DNA of 64,000 nt. Source: DATATV01 sp036268615. GTDB taxonomy: Bacteria > Actinomycetota > Actinomycetes > Mycobacteriales > Pseudonocardiaceae. A program made the position numbers and the translations under genes. Shown here piece by piece: positions 40,014 to 48,591 of this stretch (the first letter of the stretch is position 1; every line of letters starts with the position of its first letter). The notes under the pieces are model-generated. The model ran no database searches. It was not told the DNA's origin and was given only the letters and a program-made list of their open reading frames with translations. The stretch spans positions 1 through 64,000 of the forward strand of contig DATATV010000025.1 of NCBI GenBank assembly GCA_036268615.1, written 5' to 3'.

Positions 40014-40843
40014 TGGCGACCGAGTCCTATCCGTGGCCCGGCGGCGCTCGCGCGGCGCTCTGCGTGACCTTCGACTTCGACGGCGAGTCGCCGTTCCTGT
40101 GGCGGCGCCGCGACGACATGCCGGCCGACATCGCCGAGTTGGAACAGCGTCGCTACGGCCCGCGTCGCGGCGTCCACAACGTGCTGGAGATGTTGGCCCG
40201 ACTGGACATCCGGGCGACCTTCTTCGTGCCCGGCTGGATCGCCGAGACCTACCGTTCCGCGGTCGAGGCGGTGGCCGCCGCCGGGCACGAGCTGGCCCTG
40301 CACGGCTGGTGCCACGAGCCGCCGGACGCGCTGTCCGACACGGAACTGAGGGACACGCTGCTCCGCGCGAGCGAACTGCTGACCGAGATCGGTGGCCGCC
40401 CGCCGGTCGGCTACCGCTCACCGAGCTTCCGGATGACCCCCGCCGGCCTGGACGTGCTCGCCGAACTCGGCCTGCGCTACGACAGCTCGCTGATGGGCGA
40501 CGACCGCCCCTACCGGATCGGCGAACTGGTCGAGGTGCCGGTCGACTGGGTCACCGACGACGCCATCTACTACCGCTACACCGGCGGCGAGGCCCGCCCA
40601 CCGACCTCGCCGGCCGACCTGACCCGGGCCTGGCGCGGTGAGCTGGACGGCGCGCTGCGCCGCGGCACCCTGGTCACGCTGACCATGCACCCGTGGCAGT
40701 CCGGCCGGCCGGCGCGCGTCTCCGCACTGGCCGACCTTCTGGGCGGCGCCCGCCAGCGGGACGAGCTGTGGATCGGCGCGGTCGGCGACCTCGCCGCGCA
40801 CCACCTGAGCCTGACCACCGCAGCCGATCGGACGGGGTCCTGA
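40013..40843 (+). CDS. NodB/PuuE-type polysaccharide deacetylase-family hydrolase
   Basis: A protein of 276 residues. The NodB-type metal motifs are modified: CVTFDFDGESPFLW in place of TFDDG, and ALHGWCHEPPDALSD with H-x3-H. GYRSPSFRMTP near 140 is motif 3 and LTMHPWQSG near 224 supplies the late histidine. This variation is that of PuuE allantoinase and cyclic imide hydrolases rather than chitin deacetylases. There is no signal peptide, so it acts in the cytoplasm. In this operon it may open a cyclic amide or imide ring (inference). It is coupled on both sides by TGATG overlaps. Confidence 0.85.
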   Translation: MATESYPWPGGARAALCVTFDFDGESPFLWRRRDDMPADIAELEQRRYGPRRGVHNVLEMLARLDIRATFFVPGWIAETYRSAVEAVAAAGHELALHGWCHEPPDALSDTELRDTLLRASELLTEIGGRPPVGYRSPSFRMTPAGLDVLAELGLRYDSSLMGDDRPYRIGELVEVPVDWVTDDAIYYRYTGGEARPPTSPADLTRAWRGELDGALRRGTLVTLTMHPWQSGRPARVSALADLLGGARQRDELWIGAVGDLAAHHLSLTTAADRTGS

Positions 40844-41859
40844 TGTCGGCCGAAACATCCATAGTGGACACAGCGGCGCTGTTGTCCGTGCGGGACCTGC
40901 GGGTCTCCTTCGGCCCGGGCCTGGACGCGGTGACCGGGCTGAACCTCAGCGCCCGCCGCGGCGAGACCGTCGCGCTGGTCGGTGAGTCCGGCTGCGGCAA
41001 GACCCTGAGCGCGCTGAGCCTGTGCGGGCTGCTGCCCGGCGGCGCGCGGGCCACCGGTTCGGCCGTGCTCGGTGAGACCGAGCTGATCGGCCGGTCCGAG
41101 CGTGCGCTGCGCCGGATTCGCGGCCGCAAGGTCAGCATGATCTTCCAGGACGCCTCCACCGCGCTCAACCCGCTGATGTCCGTCGGCGCGCAGATCGAGG
41201 AGGTCCTGGTCATCCACGACCAGATCGGCCGCTCGGCGCGCCGAGCTCGGGCCATCGGGTTGCTGGAGTCGGTCGGCGTGCCGGACGCACCGGCCCGGTC
41301 CCGCAGCATGCCGCACGAGCTGTCCGGCGGGATGCGCCAGCGGGTGATGGTGGCCATCGCGCTGGCCGGGTCGCCCGACCTGGTCATCGCCGACGAGCCG
41401 ACCACGGCGCTGGACGTGACCGTGCAGGCCCAGGTTCTCGCGCTGCTGCGCGAGTCCACCCGGGACTCGGTGGTTCTGTTCATCACCCACGACATGGGCG
41501 TCGTCGCCGAGGTGGCCGACCGGGTGGTGGTGATGTACGCCGGCGCGGTGGTGGAGAGCGGGCCGGTGGCCGAGATCCTCAGCCGGCCCAAGCATCCCTA
41601 CACCGCCGCGCTGCTCGCCTCGGTGCCCGATCCAGACGTGCCCACGGTGGGCGAACTGCCCACCATCCCGGGCCGGGTGCCGCCGCTGGGCGAACGCGGC
41701 ACCGGCTGCCCGTTCCGGGACCGGTGCCCTCGGCAGACCGAGCGTTGCGCGGAGATGCCACCGCTGGCCGCCATCGGGGACACCGACGGACTGGTCGCGT
41801 GCTGGCACCCGGAGAACCCGGAGAAGACCGTCGATCCGACGAAGGCAGGGGTGGCATGA
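40843..41859 (+). CDS. ABC transporter ATP-binding protein (DppD type)
   Basis: A protein of 338 residues. Walker A is VGESGCGKTLSALSLCG near 46, the signature is LSGGMRQRVMVAIAL near 163, Walker B is DLVIADEPTTALDVT near 182, and the switch is FITHDMGVVAEVAD. The C-terminal oligopeptide-type extension with four cysteines (GCPFRDRCPRQTERC) is the iron-sulfur motif of DppD proteins. It powers uptake together with the next gene. The start overlaps the deacetylase-like gene (TGATG) and its end overlaps the next by 4 bp. Confidence 0.95.
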   Translation: MSAETSIVDTAALLSVRDLRVSFGPGLDAVTGLNLSARRGETVALVGESGCGKTLSALSLCGLLPGGARATGSAVLGETELIGRSERALRRIRGRKVSMIFQDASTALNPLMSVGAQIEEVLVIHDQIGRSARRARAIGLLESVGVPDAPARSRSMPHELSGGMRQRVMVAIALAGSPDLVIADEPTTALDVTVQAQVLALLRESTRDSVVLFITHDMGVVAEVADRVVVMYAGAVVESGPVAEILSRPKHPYTAALLASVPDPDVPTVGELPTIPGRVPPLGERGTGCPFRDRCPRQTERCAEMPPLAAIGDTDGLVACWHPENPEKTVDPTKAGVA

Positions 41860-42869
41860 CCGAGACGTTGCCGACTTCGCCGACTTCGCCCGCCGAGCCG
41901 TTGGTCCGGGCCGAGCGGCTGACCAAGCGCTACCACGTCCGGACCCGCACCGGGCGGCGCACGCTGACCGCCGTGGACGGGGTCGACCTCCAGGTGCCGG
42001 CCGGCCGCATCCTCGCCGTGGTCGGCGAGTCCGGCTGCGGCAAGTCCACCACCGGCCGGCTGCTGCTCGCGCTGGAACGGCCGGACGAGGGCACGGTGTG
42101 GATCGAGGGGCAGGACATCAACGCGCTGTCCTCCGGTGACCTGCGCCGGCTGCGCCGCGACATCCAACCGATCTTCCAGGACCCCTACGACTCGCTGAAC
42201 GGCCGGATGCGGGTCGGCAAGCTGCTCTCCGAGCCGTCCCGGGTGCACCGGATCGACCCGCCCGCCGGCCGGACCGTGCCGGAACTGCTCGACCTGGTCA
42301 ACCTCTCGCCCGACTACGCCGACCGCTATCCGCACGAGCTGTCCGGCGGCCAGCGGCAGCGGGTGGCCATCGCCCGGTCCATCGCGCTGGACCCGAAGTT
42401 CATCGTCTGCGACGAGCCGGTGTCCGCGTTGGACGTGTCGGTGCAGGCACAGGTGGTCAACCTGCTGCGCCGGTTGCAGCGCGACCTCGGCCTGGCCTAC
42501 GTCTTCATCAGCCACGACCTCGCGCTGGTCCGGTATCTCGCGCACGAGACGGCGGTGATGTACCTGGGCCGGGTGGTCGAGCGGGGCAACACCGAGACCC
42601 TGTTCCGCAACCCGCGACACCCCTACACGCAACTGCTGCTCGCGTCGGTACCCCGGCCACGGGTGGACGACCGGGCGCGGGCCAAACCCGCGGTCGCCAT
42701 GGGCGAACTGCCCAGCCCGCTGGACCGGCCGGTGGGCTGCGTGTTCTCCACCCGCTGCCCGCTGGCCACCGACCTGTGCCGGACCGAGGAGCCGCCGCTG
42801 CGGGCGATCGGCGACCAGCCGCACCAGGCCGCGTGTCACTACGCCGAGACCGCGCAGGCCGCCGCGTGA
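41856..42869 (+). CDS. ABC transporter ATP-binding protein (DppF type)
   Basis: A protein of 337 residues. Walker A is VGESGCGKSTTGRLLLAL near 53, FQDPYDSLNGRMRV is the Q-loop region, ELSGGQRQRVAIARSIAL near 158 the signature, and FIVCDEPVSALDVSVQAQVV Walker B. The C-terminal CVFSTRCPLATDLCR carries the Cys cluster. The second ATPase half of the importer. The following M20 gene begins at the GTG within its stop (GTGA overlap). Confidence 0.95.
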   Translation: MTETLPTSPTSPAEPLVRAERLTKRYHVRTRTGRRTLTAVDGVDLQVPAGRILAVVGESGCGKSTTGRLLLALERPDEGTVWIEGQDINALSSGDLRRLRRDIQPIFQDPYDSLNGRMRVGKLLSEPSRVHRIDPPAGRTVPELLDLVNLSPDYADRYPHELSGGQRQRVAIARSIALDPKFIVCDEPVSALDVSVQAQVVNLLRRLQRDLGLAYVFISHDLALVRYLAHETAVMYLGRVVERGNTETLFRNPRHPYTQLLLASVPRPRVDDRARAKPAVAMGELPSPLDRPVGCVFSTRCPLATDLCRTEEPPLRAIGDQPHQAACHYAETAQAAA

Positions 42870-44083
42870 GCGCCGCCGAGCAGGCGCCGGCCTGGTTGCC
42901 CGCGCTGGCCGACGACCTGCGGACCAGGGTCGACGGCATGGCCGCCGAGCTGCTGACCCTCAGCCACGAGATCCACGGCCGGCCGGAGTTGCGGTTCACC
43001 GAGCACTTCGCGTCCCGGCAGTTGGTCACGCGGCTCACCGACGCCGGCTTCGCGGTCGAGACCGGCGTCGCCGAACTGGAGACGGCGTTCCGCGCCGAGC
43101 GCGTCTTCGGCACCGGCGGTCCGACCATCGCGATCTTCTGCGAGTTCGACGCGTTGCCCGAGATCGGGCACGCCTGCGGGCACAACATCATCGCTTCGGC
43201 CGGGCTCGGTGCCGCGCTCGCGGTCGCCCAGTGGCTCGACGAACACGGTGGCAACGGCCGGCTGGTCGTGTTCGGCAGCCCGGGGGAGGAGGGCGGCGGC
43301 GGCAAGGTGCTGATGGTCGACGCCGGCCTACTGTCCGATGTGGACGTCGCGGTGATGGTGCACCCGGCCGGTTTCGACGCGGTGTCGCGTACCAACCTGG
43401 GCCGGGTGTCGCTGGAGGCCACGTTCACCGGTCGGGCCTCGCACGCGGCGGCCGCGCCGGAAGGCGGCCTCAACGCACTGGACGCGGCGACCCTGCTGCT
43501 GGTCGCGATCGGCCTGCTGCGTCAGCAGTTGCGGTCGGACTCGCGGCTGCACGCCAACATCGCCGAGGGTGGCGACTCGATCAACGTCATCCCGGAACGT
43601 TCCCGGGTGAAGCTGTTCATCCGTTCGCCCGACCCGGACTACCTGCGTGGTCGGCTGTACTCGGCGCTGCGGGACTGCGTGCTCGGTTCGGCGCTGTCCA
43701 CCGGGACCAACTCGGAGCTGGTCGAGGTCGCGCCCGCCTACGACCCGGTGTCCGCCAACCCGGCGCTCGCCGAGTTGGCGGGACACGCGTTCGCCGCGGC
43801 CGGCCGGCCGATCGACCCGCTGACCGGCACGTCCGGGCCGGCCGGTTCCACCGACATGGGCAACGTCAGCCAGGTGGTGCCGGCGATCCATCCCTACGTC
43901 TGCGTCGCACCCGGACTTGCCATCCACACCAGGGACTTCGCCACCGCGGCCGCCGGCCCGGACGGCGACCGGGCGGTGCTGGCCGGCGCGACCGTCCTGG
44001 CCACCACGGTCGCCGGGCTGTTCCAGCAGCCCGAACTGGTCGAGCGGGCCAAGAACGAGTTCGACCGAGTGAGGAGCGCATGA
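42866..44083 (+). CDS. M20 family metallo-amidohydrolase (M20D/AbgB-like)
   Basis: A protein of 405 residues. Metal ligands are visible in PEIGHACGHNIIAS (H102-A-C-G-H106), FGSPGEEGGGGK (Glu141-Glu142) and VAVMVHPAGFD (H166); the dimerisation domain follows (ASHAAAAPEGGLNALDA). The late STDMGNVSQVVPAIHPYVC fits the AbgB/ACY1L2 branch, which cleaves N-acyl amino acids or small dipeptides, including p-aminobenzoyl-glutamate. The GTG start overlaps the ATPase stop. It acts in the cytoplasm on the imported or ring-opened product. Confidence 0.93.
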   Translation: MSAAEQAPAWLPALADDLRTRVDGMAAELLTLSHEIHGRPELRFTEHFASRQLVTRLTDAGFAVETGVAELETAFRAERVFGTGGPTIAIFCEFDALPEIGHACGHNIIASAGLGAALAVAQWLDEHGGNGRLVVFGSPGEEGGGGKVLMVDAGLLSDVDVAVMVHPAGFDAVSRTNLGRVSLEATFTGRASHAAAAPEGGLNALDAATLLLVAIGLLRQQLRSDSRLHANIAEGGDSINVIPERSRVKLFIRSPDPDYLRGRLYSALRDCVLGSALSTGTNSELVEVAPAYDPVSANPALAELAGHAFAAAGRPIDPLTGTSGPAGSTDMGNVSQVVPAIHPYVCVAPGLAIHTRDFATAAAGPDGDRAVLAGATVLATTVAGLFQQPELVERAKNEFDRVRSA

Positions 44084-46002
44084 CCTGCCAGCCGGTCGAC
44101 CTGACCGCCCTGAACCTGGTCGGCGCGCCGACCTTGGCCCCGGACGGCAACACGGTCGTCGCGGCTGTGCAGACCGTCGACCCGGACACGCTGACCTACC
44201 GCAGCCGGCTCTGGTCGTTCGCGCCGGACCGCGCCGGTGTGCCGCTCACCGAGACCGGCACGTGGTCGGACACCGCACCCCGATATGCCCCCGACGGCAG
44301 GCGGGTCGCCTTTCTGTCCACTCGGGACGGTCGAAAGCAGGGCTACCTGCTCGACCTCGACTCGACCGAGGTGCGCCCGCTCGGCCCGGTGGACGGCGCG
44401 GTCGTCGCGCTGGTCTGGCTGACCGAGGACACCGTCGCCGGCGTGGTCGAACATCCCCAGCAGGACAACACGTCCGGGGCGCCGATCACGGTGGAGTGGT
44501 TGCGCTACAAGAGCGATGGTGAGACGAATTTCGTCGAGCCGATCTGCGAACTGTGGTCGCTCGGCCCCAGCCGCGAGCCGCGCCTGCTGCACCGCCCCGA
44601 GGGCCGGGTGTCCGGGCTGACCGCCGTCGGCGGGGATCTCGCCTACGTGCTGGACGTCCGGCACGCAGACGAGCCGTCACCGCCGGTGCAGGTGCGGCGG
44701 TTCAGTCCGGCGAACGGTACCGACGAGTTGGTCTGGACCTGCCCGTCGAAGATCGGCGCGCTCACCGCGACCGACCGGTCCGGCACGCTGATCGCGGTCA
44801 CCAGCGGAGTGGGCGGACAGAGCGCGGTGCCGCCGCGACTGTGGCTGCTGGCGGGCGCGGGCGCGGCCCGACCTGTCTTCCCGGACGCCGACCTCGAAGT
44901 CGAACGGTCGGTGATCGGTGACTGCCGCCCGCAGGGCGCGCCACGGGTCATACAGCCGGTCGCCGGCACCGACGAGATCCTCTTCCTCGCCGCGGTGGAC
45001 GATGAAGTCGTTCTCTACCAAGGAGATCCGGCCGACCAACGGCCCAGCCGGCTGACCCCGGCCGGCTGGTCGGTCACCGACGTTTCGCCGGGTCGGGGCG
45101 GCCGGGTCGCGGTGTGTCTTGAGCGCCCGACCAACCCGGTCGAGTTGTTCCTGACCGAACTGACCGACCCGAAGCCGCAGCAGCTCTCCGAGCTGAACCG
45201 CGACTGGGCGACCGGCGCCGGCCTGGTCGCGCCCGAGGTGGTCGAACTGATCGAGCCCGATCTGCGCGGCCTGCTCTACCGGCCGGCCGGCGCGGGTGCC
45301 GGTCCGCTGGTGATCCGGGTGCACGGCGGCCCGCACCTGTCCTTCGGCACGTCGTTCGACCTGGAGACGCAGGTGTTGGTGGCCGCGGGCTACCGGGTGC
45401 TGCTGCCCAACCCGCGCGGCAGTTCCGGCCGGGGCGCGGGGTTCCGTGCGCTGAGCGTCGGCCAGTGGGGTGCGGGCGACTACGACGACCTGATGGCGTT
45501 CGCCGACTGGGCGGTGGACACCGGGGTGGCCGGTCCGGACGAGCTGTACCTGGCCGGCGGCAGCTACGGCGGCTACCTGATCAACTGGACGCTGACCCGC
45601 ACCGACCGGTTCCGGGCGGCGATCTCCGAACGGTCGATTTCCAACCTGCTCTCCAAGTACGGCACGTCGGACAACGGCTTCACCGTCAACAAGTTCGAAC
45701 TCGGCGGTCCGGACCTGTTCGACAACGGGGCGCTGGCCCTGTGGGAGCGGTCACCGCTGCGGCACGCACCGTCGATCACCACACCGCTGCTGTTGCTGCA
45801 CGGTGAGAACGACCATCGCTGCCCGATCGAGCAGGCCGAGCAGCTGTTCGTCGCGCTGCGCAGGCTGGGTCGGGAGGTTCGCTTCGTCCGGTTCCCCGGT
45901 GAGTCGCACACGATGAGCACCGGTGGGCGACCGGACCGGCGGATCGCCCGGCTGGACATCATCCTGGACTGGCTGGCCGAGCACCGCGTGCCCGCCCGCT
46001 GA
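44080..46002 (+). CDS. S9 family serine peptidase (acylaminoacyl-peptidase-like)
   Basis: A protein of 640 residues. The N-terminal two thirds form a beta-propeller (FLSTRDGRKQGYLLDLDS and similar blades). The C-terminal alpha/beta hydrolase domain carries Ser495 in LAGGSYGGYLINW, Asp578 in LLLHGENDHRCPIEQ and His610 in FPGESHTMS. IRVHGGPHLSFGTSF is the oxyanion loop. No signal peptide is present. It releases N-terminal acylated or short-peptide residues. It is the last gene of the operon, starting within the M20 stop (ATGA). No strong terminator is seen after it. Confidence 0.95.
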   Translation: MTCQPVDLTALNLVGAPTLAPDGNTVVAAVQTVDPDTLTYRSRLWSFAPDRAGVPLTETGTWSDTAPRYAPDGRRVAFLSTRDGRKQGYLLDLDSTEVRPLGPVDGAVVALVWLTEDTVAGVVEHPQQDNTSGAPITVEWLRYKSDGETNFVEPICELWSLGPSREPRLLHRPEGRVSGLTAVGGDLAYVLDVRHADEPSPPVQVRRFSPANGTDELVWTCPSKIGALTATDRSGTLIAVTSGVGGQSAVPPRLWLLAGAGAARPVFPDADLEVERSVIGDCRPQGAPRVIQPVAGTDEILFLAAVDDEVVLYQGDPADQRPSRLTPAGWSVTDVSPGRGGRVAVCLERPTNPVELFLTELTDPKPQQLSELNRDWATGAGLVAPEVVELIEPDLRGLLYRPAGAGAGPLVIRVHGGPHLSFGTSFDLETQVLVAAGYRVLLPNPRGSSGRGAGFRALSVGQWGAGDYDDLMAFADWAVDTGVAGPDELYLAGGSYGGYLINWTLTRTDRFRAAISERSISNLLSKYGTSDNGFTVNKFELGGPDLFDNGALALWERSPLRHAPSITTPLLLLHGENDHRCPIEQAEQLFVALRRLGREVRFVRFPGESHTMSTGGRPDRRIARLDIILDWLAEHRVPAR

Positions 46003-46046
46003 CCGGCCCGAGACCGGGAATATCGCCGTCCGGCGGGCGTTTCAGT

Positions 46047-46070
46047 ATCTAGTTGAATGTGCAACTAGAT
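46047..46070. promoter_or_regulatory. Perfect 9-bp palindrome, MarR-type operator
   Basis: ATCTAGTTG (46047-46055), AATGTG, CAACTAGAT (46062-46070), only 12 bp before the start of the FMN reductase gene. The TAGTTG-n6-CAACTA core is the form seen for MarR-type regulators. No MarR gene lies next to it, and the one at 1918 has a different palindrome. Confidence 0.7.
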
Positions 46071-46082
46071 GGGACGGGGCGC

Positions 46083-46718
46083 ATGCGAGCACTGAGGTTG
46101 GTGGCCGTGACCGCCGGGCTGAGCCAGCCGTCGTCGACCCGGTTGCTGACCGACCGGTTGACCGAGGCGGTCACCCGCAGGCTGGCCGAGAGCGGCACGT
46201 CGGTCGAGGTCCAGGTGATCGAGCTGCGTGACCTGGCCACCGAGATCGCGAACAACCTGGTCACCGGTTTCCCGGGCGGCGCGCTGAACAACGCCATCGA
46301 CGCGGTCACCGAGGCCGATGGCCTGATCGCCGTGACGCCGATCTTCACCGCCTCCTACAGCGGGCTGTTCAAGTCGTTCTTCGATGTCATCGACAACACC
46401 GCGCTGGTCGGCAAGCCGGTGCTGATCGCGGCGACCGGCGGCAGCGCTCGGCACTCCTTGGCGCTGGAACACGCGCTGCGGCCGATGTTCGTCTATCTGC
46501 GGGCGGTCGTCGTGCCGACCGCGGTCTACGCGGCGTCCGAGGACTGGGGCAGCGGCACTGTGCAGACCGACGGCCTGCCCGCCCGGATCGACCGCGCGGC
46601 CGACGAACTCGCCGGCCTGTTGCGCGGCCGTCCGGTGGTAGAGCCGCGGGCCGCGGACGCCGTCGTCCCGTTCGAGCAGCAGTTGGCCGCGTTGGGCCAC
46701 AGCCCACGCCGCTCCTGA
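46083..46718 (+). CDS. NADPH-dependent FMN reductase (SsuE-like flavodoxin fold)
   Basis: A protein of 211 residues. VAVTAGLSQPSSTRLLTDRL is the FMN phosphate loop, and DGLIAVTPIFTASYSGLFKS near 88 with FFDVIDNTALVGKPVLIAAT is the conserved flavin-binding block of SsuE/CE1759-type reductases. It supplies reduced FMN to a monooxygenase or protects against oxidants. The ATG at 46083 leaves the palindrome as operator; the track of the frame begins earlier but would cover it. It is convergent with the membrane-protein gene (4 bp between stops). Confidence 0.9.
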   Translation: MRALRLVAVTAGLSQPSSTRLLTDRLTEAVTRRLAESGTSVEVQVIELRDLATEIANNLVTGFPGGALNNAIDAVTEADGLIAVTPIFTASYSGLFKSFFDVIDNTALVGKPVLIAATGGSARHSLALEHALRPMFVYLRAVVVPTAVYAASEDWGSGTVQTDGLPARIDRAADELAGLLRGRPVVEPRAADAVVPFEQQLAALGHSPRRS

Positions 46719-46722
46719 CCGG

Positions 46723-47208
46723 TCAGACGCCGGTGGTGGAGCCGGGCCGCAGAATCATCAGCACGGTGACCGCGACCCAGAGAATGTTGAACAGGCCGGC
46801 GAACATCGCCAACTGGCCGGTGGTCGGCGCGGGTGAGCGGGCCACCGTCGAGTCACCACCGCCGCCGGCGTCCAGGGCCGTGACGGCCGCGTCCTGCGCC
46901 GGCAGCACCAGGGTGATCAGCACGGCCGCGGCCACCACGGTGAGCCCGATCGACACCAGCACCCAGGCGTCGCCGAGCACCTTCATCGCCGACGCCGTGC
47001 CCAGCCCGAAGACCGGCACGGCCAGGCCGGCGATCGCGTAGACGCGGCAGATCCGGTGCAGCACGCGCACCGTGCCGGTGGCCGTGGGTTCGTCCGGGTG
47101 CGCCCGGGCGCGCCGGGTGGCCGGCGGGAACATGCTTGCCGCGACCGCTACCGGGCCGATCGCCAGGATCGCGGCGACCACATGAATGGTCAACAGAACC
47201 TTCGTCAC
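46723..47208 (-). CDS. DUF2269-like integral membrane protein
   Basis: A protein of 161 residues with four membrane helices (about 4-27, 53-74, 80-105 and 130-155). It starts MTKVLLTIHVVAAILAIGPV with the histidine near the first helix that is usual in DUF2269 proteins, and ends WVAVTVLMILRPG. The start is the GTG at 47208, with GGAAGGA about 9 bases upstream. Function is unknown. It is divergent from the GlxA-type regulator, with 180 bp between them and no clear palindrome there. Confidence 0.78.
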   Translation of the reverse strand: MTKVLLTIHVVAAILAIGPVAVAASMFPPATRRARAHPDEPTATGTVRVLHRICRVYAIAGLAVPVFGLGTASAMKVLGDAWVLVSIGLTVVAAAVLITLVLPAQDAAVTALDAGGGGDSTVARSPAPTTGQLAMFAGLFNILWVAVTVLMILRPGSTTGV

Positions 47209-47388
47209 GAAGTCGTTCGTCCTTCCGGATTTGTGGGGTGCCGGCGTGACGTTAGAGATCGCTGTCATGCGGTGAAAGTGGCTGGACTGCCAGATACCAC
47301 CGACTTCTCGCCAAGGGCAGCTCCATGTCCTTGAACAGGTAAAACGCCCGGATTCCCGGCTGGCCGGAAGTCGGCGATGAGGTAGGTT

Positions 47389-48354
47389 ATGGCCATGCAT
47401 ACGGTGGTGGTCCTGGCCATGGACGGGGTGGTGGCCGCCGACCTGGCCACGCCGATCGAGGTGTTCGGCCGCACCCGGCTGCCCGACGGCCGCAGTCCCT
47501 ACGAGGTGCGCGTCTGCGCGGCGACCGAGGAGGTCGACGCGGTCGTCTTCACGCTGCGCGCGCCATGGGGGCTGGCCGCGCTGGCCGAGGCGGACACGAT
47601 CATCGTGCCCGGCACGGCCGACCCGACCCTGCCGGTGTCCGAGGAGGTGCTCACCGCGCTGCGCCGGGCGGCCGCCAACGGCACCCGGATCGCGTCCATC
47701 TGCGTGGGCGCGTTCGTCTTCGCGGCGACCGGCCTGCTCGACGGCCTGCGCGCGACCACCCACTGGGTGGCCGCTGACGCGTTCGCCCGCCGGTTCCCGC
47801 TGATCGACGTCGACCCGAACGTGCTCTACGTGGACAACGGCCAGTTCCTCACCTCGGCCGGCGCGGCTGCTGGGCTCGACCTGTGCCTGCACATGATCCG
47901 CACCGACCACGGGACCGCCGTCGCCGCGGATGCCGCCCGGCTGGCGGTGATGCCGCTGGAGCGGGACGGGGGACAGGCGCAGTTCATCGTGCACGAGCCG
48001 CCTACGCCGGACGGCGCGACGCTGGAACCGGTGCTGCGATGGATGGAGCAGAACGGGCATCGTGACTTGTCCCTGGCCGACATTGCTTCGCAGGCCCGGC
48101 TGAGTACGCGGACGCTCAATCGCCGCTTTCGGGAGCAGACCGGGACCACACCGTTGCAGTGGTTGCATCGGGCTCGGCTTCGGCGGGCGCAGTTTCTGTT
48201 GGAGACCACTGGGCATTCGGTGGAGCGGATTGCTTCGCAGGTCGGGTTCGGGTCTGTCACCGCGTTTCGGGATCAGTTCAAGCGGCTGGTGGGGACTAAC
48301 CCACGGGCTTATCGGTTGGCTTTTGGGCGCGCTGTCGCGCCAGCGACGCTCTAG
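47389..48354 (+). CDS. GlxA-type AraC regulator with DJ-1/PfpI domain
   Basis: A protein of 321 residues. The N-terminal DJ-1/PfpI-like domain (residues 1-190) has DGVVAADLATPIEVFGRTRL and the nucleophile-elbow region IASICVGAFVFAATGLLDGL with a cysteine near 105. The C-terminal AraC domain (about 220-320) carries two HTHs, LSLADIASQARLSTRTLNRR and SVERIASQVGFGSVTAFRDQ. Codon use changes near 48040: the last 300 bases are richer in T at third positions. The final residues and stop lie in a repeat element. Confidence 0.93.
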   Translation: MAMHTVVVLAMDGVVAADLATPIEVFGRTRLPDGRSPYEVRVCAATEEVDAVVFTLRAPWGLAALAEADTIIVPGTADPTLPVSEEVLTALRRAAANGTRIASICVGAFVFAATGLLDGLRATTHWVAADAFARRFPLIDVDPNVLYVDNGQFLTSAGAAAGLDLCLHMIRTDHGTAVAADAARLAVMPLERDGGQAQFIVHEPPTPDGATLEPVLRWMEQNGHRDLSLADIASQARLSTRTLNRRFREQTGTTPLQWLHRARLRRAQFLLETTGHSVERIASQVGFGSVTAFRDQFKRLVGTNPRAYRLAFGRAVAPATL

Positions 48355-48373
48355 TGCGAGGAGCGAAGCGACC
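48332..48373 (+). repeat. Short interspersed repeat, copy 2 (gene-end element)
   Basis: CTGTCGCGCCAGCGACGC (48332-48349) and AGGAGCGAAGCGACC (48359-48373), the same two blocks with the same 9-bp spacing as at 9795-9836. It covers the last seven codons and stop of the AraC-type gene. The rest of the gap up to 48591 holds this element, the palindromic repeat at 48462 and a ribosome site. Confidence 0.8.
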
Positions 48374-48461
48374 TCTTCTGTCTGCTGGATAGCGGGGCGC
48401 CACCGGGTGGTTTGGTCAGATCACCACACCCGCGACTCAGGTCCCGTTTGCGAGTGGCCCC

Positions 48462-48533
48462 TTCTTCCCGATCGCGCGATTGTCTGACGTCGGGGCGCTC
48501 GGTATCGGGATGAAGGGGTAGGGCGGTCGAAGC
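48462..48533 (+). repeat. Palindromic interspersed repeat, copy 3
   Basis: A 72-bp element from CTTCTTCCCGATCGCGCGAT to GGGCGGTCGAAG. Its ends pair (CTTCTTCCCGAT with ATCGGGATGAAG). It agrees with 28924-28990 over both arms and the core, with five extra bases in the middle. Confidence 0.85.
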
Positions 48534-48591
48534 GGCTCCCCGCCTCGCGGTCTCCTTCCGGGTGGGGAATGATCTCCTCGGAGGTCTGCCG

